Positions 7,170 to 12,057 of a DNA stretch of 12,057 nt are shown piece after piece (position 1 is the first letter of the stretch; every line of letters begins with the position of its first letter). Made by a program: the position numbers and the translations under genes. The DNA comes from Clostridia bacterium (lineage in GTDB: Bacteria; Bacillota_A; Clostridia; Oscillospirales; CAG-272), in NCBI GenBank assembly GCA_017452945.1, contig JAFTLD010000099.1:1-12057 (forward strand), read 5' to 3'. The notes beneath the pieces are model-generated. The model was not told where the DNA came from, searched no databases, and was given only the letters and a program-made list of their open reading frames with translations.

Positions 7170-8499
7170 GGCCCTGATCGTCCGTGATGGTACGGAACTT
7201 GGTGTAACGGCCCACCCAGCCCATCTTGACCGTGTTGGTAGAGCCGTGACGGTTTTTGGCCACGATAACCTCGGCGGTGGAATCCTCGGGGGCCTCCTCG
7301 CCTACCTTGTAGTATTCATCGCGGTACAGGAAGATGACCACGTCCGCGTCCTGCTCGATCGCACCCGAGTCACGCAGGTCGGAAAGCATGGGCTTTTTGT
7401 CGGTTCTGCCCTCGGGTCCGCGCGAGAGCTGTGCGCAGCAGATGACGGGAACCATCAGCTCCTTGGCCATGATCTTGAGTGCACGGGAGATTTCGGAAAC
7501 CTCTTGTACGCGGTTGTCGATCTTGCGGTCGGATTGCATGAGCTGCAAATAGTCGATAACCACAAGTCCGAGATTGTCCACGCGGCGCAGCTTTGCTTTC
7601 ATGCCCGTAACCGACTGACCAGACGTGTCGTCGATCAGCACGTCGCATTTGGCAAGGTGCGAGGTGGCTTCGGCGATCTTGCGCCAGTCGTCCTGCGCCA
7701 GCTCACCGGTACGCAGCGCGTAGCTGTCTACCAACGCTTCGCTGGAAATGACACGGTTGACAAGCTGGTCTGCCGACATTTCCAGTGAGAAGATGGCAAC
7801 CTTTTTGCCCGTCTGCGATGCAACGTTTGTCGCGATATTCAAGCAGAACGAGGTCTTGCCCATACCGGGACGCGCACCGACCAAGATCAGGTCGGATTTG
7901 CCCATGCCTGCCAGCACGCGGTCAAGACCGGAAAATCCGGTGGACGTGCCTTGCGATGCGTTTTTGTTTTCCTTGAGCTCGTGCAGATGGGCGTAAACGT
8001 CACCGATGACCTCGCGGATGTGCTTGAAGTTCTTGGTGTCGCGCCCCTGCGCGATGGCGTAAATGCTGTTTTGTGCGGATTCCAGAATGCCTGCCACCGA
8101 GTCTTGCTCGGAGTATGCGGCTTCGGAAATATCGTTTGCCACCTCGATCAGGCGGCGCAGCGTGCTTTTTTCCTTGACGATGCGGGCGTAGTCCTTGATG
8201 TTGAGAGCGTTGGGAACGACCTCGGCAAGGGTGCGGATGTAATCCTGACCGCCCGATTTGTCGTAAATGCCCTTATATACCAGGGTATCGATCAGGGTGA
8301 CCAGGTCGATCTCGTTGTTTTGTGCGAAAAGATCCTGAAAGGCCATGTAGATGCGCTGATGCTCTTCCAGATAAAAGTCGTCCGGCTTGATCAGGTCGGC
8401 AATTTCATCCAGCGCCTTGGGGTCAATCAGGATAGAACCAAGCAGGGATTGCTCGGCAATCAGGGAGAAGGGTAGCTTGCGTACAAGTTCCTCGCTCAT
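7162..8499 (-). CDS. dnaB: Replicative DNA helicase DnaB
   Basis: Hexameric 5'-3' helicase at the replication fork (called DnaC in Bacillus subtilis). With the start at 8499 it has 445 residues, the normal length. The N-terminal all-alpha domain begins with the conserved IAEQSLLGSIL. The RecA-like domain shows Walker A GARPGMGKT (208-216), SLEMS (238-242), Walker B LVVIDYLQL (312-320), QLSR (357-360), the DLRDSGAIEQDADVV segment (374-388) and the C-terminal KNRHG block (415-419). An in-frame ATG at 8511 would add MEVY, but that ATG overlaps the GGAGG site used by the ATG at 8499, so the shorter form is preferred. It lies 33 nt after rplI. No intein or insertion is seen. Confidence 0.97.
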   Translation of the reverse strand: MSEELVRKLPFSLIAEQSLLGSILIDPKALDEIADLIKPDDFYLEEHQRIYMAFQDLFAQNNEIDLVTLIDTLVYKGIYDKSGGQDYIRTLAEVVPNALNIKDYARIVKEKSTLRRLIEVANDISEAAYSEQDSVAGILESAQNSIYAIAQGRDTKNFKHIREVIGDVYAHLHELKENKNASQGTSTGFSGLDRVLAGMGKSDLILVGARPGMGKTSFCLNIATNVASQTGKKVAIFSLEMSADQLVNRVISSEALVDSYALRTGELAQDDWRKIAEATSHLAKCDVLIDDTSGQSVTGMKAKLRRVDNLGLVVIDYLQLMQSDRKIDNRVQEVSEISRALKIMAKELMVPVICCAQLSRGPEGRTDKKPMLSDLRDSGAIEQDADVVIFLYRDEYYKVGEEAPEDSTAEVIVAKNRHGSTNTVKMGWVGRYTKFRTITDDQGHG

Positions 8500-8504
8500 A
8501 TAGA

Positions 8505-8509
8505 CCTCC
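8505..8509 (-). promoter_or_regulatory. Ribosome binding site deciding the dnaB start
   Basis: GGAGG on the minus strand lies 5 nt before the ATG at 8499. The competing ATG at 8511-8509 shares a base with this site and has no site of its own, so the annotated start should be 8499. Confidence 0.75.
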
Positions 8510-8532
8510 ATGAAAATCGTCCGTGATGAGAT

Positions 8533-8976
8533 TTATGCACCAACGGTCACCTTGATATTGCCGGTGATCTCGGTGTACAGGCGCACGTCAAAATTGTAGG
8601 TGCCGTAGGCCTTGATGGGATCGGGCATGACGATCTTGCGCTTATCAATGGTAATGCCGTGCTGCTTGGAAAGCGCCTCTGCAATGTCCTTGGACGTGAT
8701 CGAACCGTACAGTCTGCCGTCAGCGCCTGCGTTGACGTTGAACTTTACAACCACCTGCGAGAGCTTGGATGCGATCTCGTTTGCCGTTGCCTTTTCGGTT
8801 TCGATCTTGTATTGCTTGGATGCTTCCTTGTTTTTGGCCTCATTGAGCGCCTTGTTGTCGGCAACTACGGCCAGCTTTTTGGGCAAAAGGAAGTTGCGTG
8901 CGTATCCGTCGGATACGTCGATGATCTGATCCTTTTTGCCTTGTCCTTTCACGTCTTGTAAAAGAAGAACCTTCAT
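8533..8976 (-). CDS. rplI: 50S ribosomal protein L9
   Basis: Large-subunit protein that binds 23S rRNA near the L1 stalk base and helps keep the reading frame. The 147-residue length is typical (148-150). Residues 1-40 carry the N-terminal rRNA-binding domain with the L9 signature: [20 protein letters not shown] (11-30), then LPKKLA. A charged connecting helix (about 43-75) is followed by the C-terminal domain with LYGSIT and the repeat-free end GNIKVTVGA. The ATG has AAGGAGG 8 nt upstream. It lies 32 nt after gdpP and 33 nt before dnaB, its usual place in Firmicutes. Confidence 0.97.
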   Translation of the reverse strand: MKVLLLQDVKGQGKKDQIIDVSDGYARNFLLPKKLAVVADNKALNEAKNKEASKQYKIETEKATANEIASKLSQVVVKFNVNAGADGRLYGSITSKDIAEALSKQHGITIDKRKIVMPDPIKAYGTYNFDVRLYTEITGNIKVTVGA

Positions 8977-9008
8977 GTTATATACCTCCTTGCGGTCATG
9001 CGGGACGG

Positions 9009-11153
9009 TTATTTTCCGTCCTCGGATTTGTAATCGTATTCAAAATAGTCGTCTATTGCGGATCTGAGCAGCTCGTAAGCGCTCTGAATGGTTGCGTTTT
9101 TGACTTGTGCACCTGCCACGTCAAAGTGTCCGCCGCCCTGCAGCTTTTCCAAAATCAGCTGCACGTTGATCTCACCCTTGGAGCGGCCGGAGATGACAAC
9201 GGTATCTCCCATGAGCACCATGGCAAAGGATGCCTCAATGCCCTTGAGAGAGAGCAGGCTGTCCGCTGCCTTTGCGGCAGCCACGCGATCCTCGGGGGAG
9301 GGCTCTTTTTCGGTGTTGAGCCAAGTGATGGCCACTATGTCGCGATAGATACGCGCCATGGAGTCAAATGCGCTGGCAATGCGCATGTCCTCCAGATCCT
9401 GATTGAAGAATTCACGCGTGACGCTGGTGTGCGCGCCTCTGGAGTACAGGTAGTGCGTGATCTCAAAGGTTTGCGCACCCGCGTTACGGGTAAAGTTGTG
9501 AGTATCCAGCATAATGCCGGAGAGAAGCAGATTGGCCTCCTCTTTCTGCAGGCAGTCGGCAAATTCACTCTGCTGCATCATTTCGGCAATGATCTCACTG
9601 GCAGAGGATTTTGTGGGCTCGATATAGTTCAGGAAGGGGTTAAAGTCCGGTTCCTTGACCAATCGGTGGTGGTCGATCAGTGCGATCTGCGGTACGCTGC
9701 CCGGCAGATCGGGCGCTTCAAAAATGAAGCGGTTGTTGGCATCCACGATGATCAGAAGGGTGTCCGACGTTACGGCATTCATGCCCGCCTCGCGGTCAAT
9801 GAACATTTCACTGTATTGCTCCAGCCCTGCAAGATGTGCAAAGCAGGTGCGGAAGGTATCGCATTTGCGGTCAATGACGATGTGAACGTCGGGAATCGAG
9901 GAAACAGAGCGTCCCTCTTGTCGGGCTTTGGTCTCCAACACGCTCAAGGTGAATCTGGCTGCACCGACGCAAGCACCGACCGAGTCAAAGTCAGGATTGG
10001 CGTGTCCCATGATCAGCACGTTGCCGCATTCACGGATTTTGTCTGCAAGTACGTCCGCGCTGACGCGGGAGTTGATCGAGGAGTTACTTTCCAGAATCTT
10101 GTGCGTGCCGCCAAAGTATTCCAGACCGCCGCGCGCACCGCGACGCAGCGCTACTTGGTTGCCGCCGCGGGAGAGTGCCACTTCGAGAGCCGCATAAGCA
10201 GCGCGTTCCTTGTCGCCCATGGAGCCGCCAACCGAGGCAATGCCCATAGAAACCGAAACAGGGAAGGTGTTGTCACCGATTCTGATGTCCATGACCGTGT
10301 TCAGAATGCTGAATCGGTCAGCAATACATTTCTCCAGCTTCTCTTCCGAGAAAATGGCGATATATTTATCTCTGTCGTACTCGCGGATCATACCGTCAAG
10401 GCTCAGTACCCAATCCGAAAGGATCTTTTCAATGCGGGTGGCGGTCTCGCGGTAGCTTGCGCGAACGAATTGCGTCAGCTCCTGCAAGTTATCGATGGCA
10501 ATGTAAGCCACAACGGGGTTTTCGCGCTCTGCGCGTTCCTTGAGCTCTAAGATGCTGTTGACGTCACGGAACACGGTAAAAAAGTATTCCTTGCTGTCTA
10601 TGCGCATGGAATAGCTTTCCAGCTTGTATCTTTTGCCGTTACCGAGTCTTGTAATGGATTTTTCCTCGGAAACCTTTCCACCGTGTGCGGCGGTGGAGAT
10701 GGTGTCCATGGAAACGGAACAGAATTCGGAAAGGCGAATGTTGCAAACGGAGGTCTTATAGCCAAGGATGTCCTGCAGTGCGCTGTTGATGGTCTGGACC
10801 ACGCCGTCATTGCCGATGACGGCGTACGGCACGTCAATGACGTAACGGAACATGTCGGTGATCTCGGTATTGATATGATCCGCAGCTAAGACCGCCTCCT
10901 TGAAGCGCAAATGGCGGAACAGGTAAACCACAAACATGATAGCGCAGGTCAGGACGAAGACAACTGCCGCGCTCAAAGCAAACCAGCTAAGTGGGAGTGC
11001 CGGGTGATCTACGTGTCCGATCACGGCACACGCGCCCAGCAAAACCAATCCAACCGAGGCACATACGGCAAAGGGAATGCGCAGATCCATGCAAACTGCA
11101 TCCTTTTTACCGTAATAATATCCGTTTTTTCGATACTCGGAATGGTTTTTCAT
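9009..11153 (-). CDS. gdpP: GdpP-like cyclic-di-AMP phosphodiesterase (DHH family)
   Basis: Membrane phosphodiesterase expected to hydrolyse c-di-AMP to pApA, which affects potassium balance, cell-wall stress and beta-lactam tolerance. It has 714 residues, somewhat longer than the 659 of Bacillus subtilis GdpP. There are two TM segments (about 25-47 and 57-79), a PAS-like region (about 100-200) and a degenerate GGDEF-like domain (about 215-345), where [11 protein letters not shown] replaces the usual GG(D/E)EF. The DHH domain has [12 protein letters not shown] (383-394) with H384, D388 and D390, the metal residue D471, DHHR (494-497) and LD at 549-550. The DHHA1 domain has GGGHFDVAG (673-681). 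The DHH metal residues I can identify are intact, so activity is likely. The ATG is 1 nt after the preceding stop and has AAGGAGG 8 nt upstream, inside the end of that gene. Confidence 0.95.
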   Translation of the reverse strand: MKNHSEYRKNGYYYGKKDAVCMDLRIPFAVCASVGLVLLGACAVIGHVDHPALPLSWFALSAAVVFVLTCAIMFVVYLFRHLRFKEAVLAADHINTEITDMFRYVIDVPYAVIGNDGVVQTINSALQDILGYKTSVCNIRLSEFCSVSMDTISTAAHGGKVSEEKSITRLGNGKRYKLESYSMRIDSKEYFFTVFRDVNSILELKERAERENPVVAYIAIDNLQELTQFVRASYRETATRIEKILSDWVLSLDGMIREYDRDKYIAIFSEEKLEKCIADRFSILNTVMDIRIGDNTFPVSVSMGIASVGGSMGDKERAAYAALEVALSRGGNQVALRRGARGGLEYFGGTHKILESNSSINSRVSADVLADKIRECGNVLIMGHANPDFDSVGACVGAARFTLSVLETKARQEGRSVSSIPDVHIVIDRKCDTFRTCFAHLAGLEQYSEMFIDREAGMNAVTSDTLLIIVDANNRFIFEAPDLPGSVPQIALIDHHRLVKEPDFNPFLNYIEPTKSSASEIIAEMMQQSEFADCLQKEEANLLLSGIMLDTHNFTRNAGAQTFEITHYLYSRGAHTSVTREFFNQDLEDMRIASAFDSMARIYRDIVAITWLNTEKEPSPEDRVAAAKAADSLLSLKGIEASFAMVLMGDTVVISGRSKGEINVQLILEKLQGGGHFDVAGAQVKNATIQSAYELLRSAIDDYFEYDYKSEDGK

Positions 11154-11154
11154 A

Positions 11155-12057
11155 TCATCTACCTCCTTGTGAACTGTTCATTTTTTGTTCCAGGGCTTTC
11201 GCAATGGCCGAGAGAATAATGCCAAAAGCACCGAAGAATGCAAGCATGGGTACGACCGCAATGCCAAGGAATATCACGGCTAAAGCGTAGGTGAGAATGA
11301 GCGGCCATTTGATCGGTGCCTGCTTGATGTTTCCAATCACGCCGAGAATGCCGTGCACCGTGATCATGGGCATCAGAATAAACAGCAGGTTGAGTGCGAT
11401 AAAGAGCACCACCTCGCCCTGCGGGAACATGGCAGAGATCAGCATGGCTGCATAGCACAAAAGCAAGAGGACCGCAGAGGGTACCGAGGGGGAGTATGCG
11501 CTCATGTGCGCAGGGCACACTTCGCGAGGCTGCTTTCCGATCAGAATGGCAGTAAACCCACGGTGAGCAATAAAAGCAAAAATCCAAAGCATCATGACGG
11601 TCATGCCGGGCAAAAGTCCCATGAAGGCAGAGGCGATGGAATCGGAAAATTCCGTGATCTTTTCGGGGGTGATTTCACCGCCCAGCATCTGTTCTACCTG
11701 TACAGCCATCTCCTCGGTTTCGGTCATAAGCTGCAGGGCTTGAGCAAACGCGGAGGAAAAAGAGGCGTGGAAGGCCTTGACCGTGTCGTTGATGCCTTGC
11801 ATGTTCAAAGGAACACCGGCAACGGCCAAATCAATGATCGTGAAAATCAGCAGAGCAGCCACGAGCGTACCTGTCAGCGTGCCGACCGATACAATAACGG
11901 AGTATTTTTTCTTAAAGCAAAAGCCGAGAGCGAGCGCACCGAAGGAGGGTAAAAGCGCACTCAGCGCCAGCAGCGGATCGCGTGTCAGCGCAAATGCTGC
12001 AAGATATGCTGCAGGAGCAGCAATGGCAAATGGCAGGTAGGCAGCTCCACGGGCGTC
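11155..12057 (-). CDS. DUF2232 / YybS-like membrane protein, 5' end beyond window
   Basis: The frame is open from the right edge to the stop at 11155, giving 300 visible residues. The first in-frame start-like codon (GTG at 11862) is not the real start, because the coding frame continues upstream to the edge through more hydrophobic sequence. I see about seven or eight TM segments in visible residues: about 5-24, 29-48, 52-75, 143-165, 192-212, 214-237 and one or two between 249 and 287. A longer, mostly amphipathic segment (about 86-140, with many Glu, Gln and Thr) probably lies outside the membrane. The C-terminus is short and polar. Topology and position directly before gdpP and rplI match YybS (DUF2232), whose function is not established. 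The family call rests mainly on context and topology. Confidence 0.75.
   Translation of the reverse strand, partial: DARGAAYLPFAIAAPAAYLAAFALTRDPLLALSALLPSFGALALGFCFKKKYSVIVSVGTLTGTLVAALLIFTIIDLAVAGVPLNMQGINDTVKAFHASFSSAFAQALQLMTETEEMAVQVEQMLGGEITPEKITEFSDSIASAFMGLLPGMTVMMLWIFAFIAHRGFTAILIGKQPREVCPAHMSAYSPSVPSAVLLLLCYAAMLISAMFPQGEVVLFIALNLLFILMPMITVHGILGVIGNIKQAPIKWPLILTYALAVIFLGIAVVPMLAFFGAFGIILSAIAKALEQKMNSSQGGR

Noticed and set aside
7177..8528. Exact 13-nt match ATCGTCCGTGATG at 7177-7189 and 8516-8528, near both ends of dnaB
   Set aside because: About one such match is expected by chance in 12 kb, and neither copy has flanking similarity, so I do not call it an att-like or recombination repeat.
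9105..10550. Open frame of 481 codons on the plus strand opposite gdpP
   Set aside because: It is a shadow of gdpP, with no family motif and no ribosome binding site of note.
11155..11862. A shorter membrane protein starting at the GTG at 11862
   Set aside because: The frame stays open to the window edge with further hydrophobic segments, so this GTG is internal and the gene is cut off by the window.

Overview
The window looks like chromosomal core sequence from a Gram-positive, low-to-mid GC Firmicute, most likely an uncultured member of class Clostridia. This is inferred from gene content and order (a YybS-type membrane protein, GdpP, L9 and DnaB, followed by TilS, Hpt and FtsH), from strong AGGAGG-type ribosome binding sites, and from a lipobox lipoprotein. 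Every protein gene I can support lies on the minus strand, so the window is best read from right to left.

Positions 12057 to 3073 hold a tight seven-gene run: a DUF2232/YybS-like membrane protein (its 5' end lies beyond the right edge), gdpP, rplI, dnaB, tilS, hpt and ftsH. Gaps range from 1 to 33 nt, and dnaB and tilS overlap by 8 nt, so the run is probably one transcription unit. It combines c-di-AMP turnover, the ribosome, the replicative helicase, tRNA-Ile lysidine modification, purine salvage and membrane proteolysis. Two blocks often found apart in Firmicutes (yybS-gdpP-rplI-dnaB and tilS-hpt-ftsH) are joined here. The run ends at a clear intrinsic terminator at about 2965-3001.

Positions 2716-3072 form the only sizeable intergenic region. 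From right to left it holds the ftsH terminator, a compact element of crossing inverted repeats (2858-2940), two A-tracts spaced 10 nt apart, and a near-consensus sigma-A promoter for alr.

Positions 2715 to 1 hold a second transcription unit: alr (alanine racemase, GTG start) and, 30 nt downstream, a large secreted lipoprotein that runs off the left edge. The lipoprotein resembles the uncharacterised DUF5722 family, a TIM-barrel, glycoside-hydrolase-like group, but the motifs I recall as conserved in that family look altered.

I found no tRNA, rRNA, CRISPR array, insertion sequence, phage gene or defence system. The most interesting points are the divergent DUF5722 lipoprotein, the intergenic repeat element, and two unusual additions to FtsH: a calcium-binding-like loop outside the membrane and a tandem NPFPYAQS tail.
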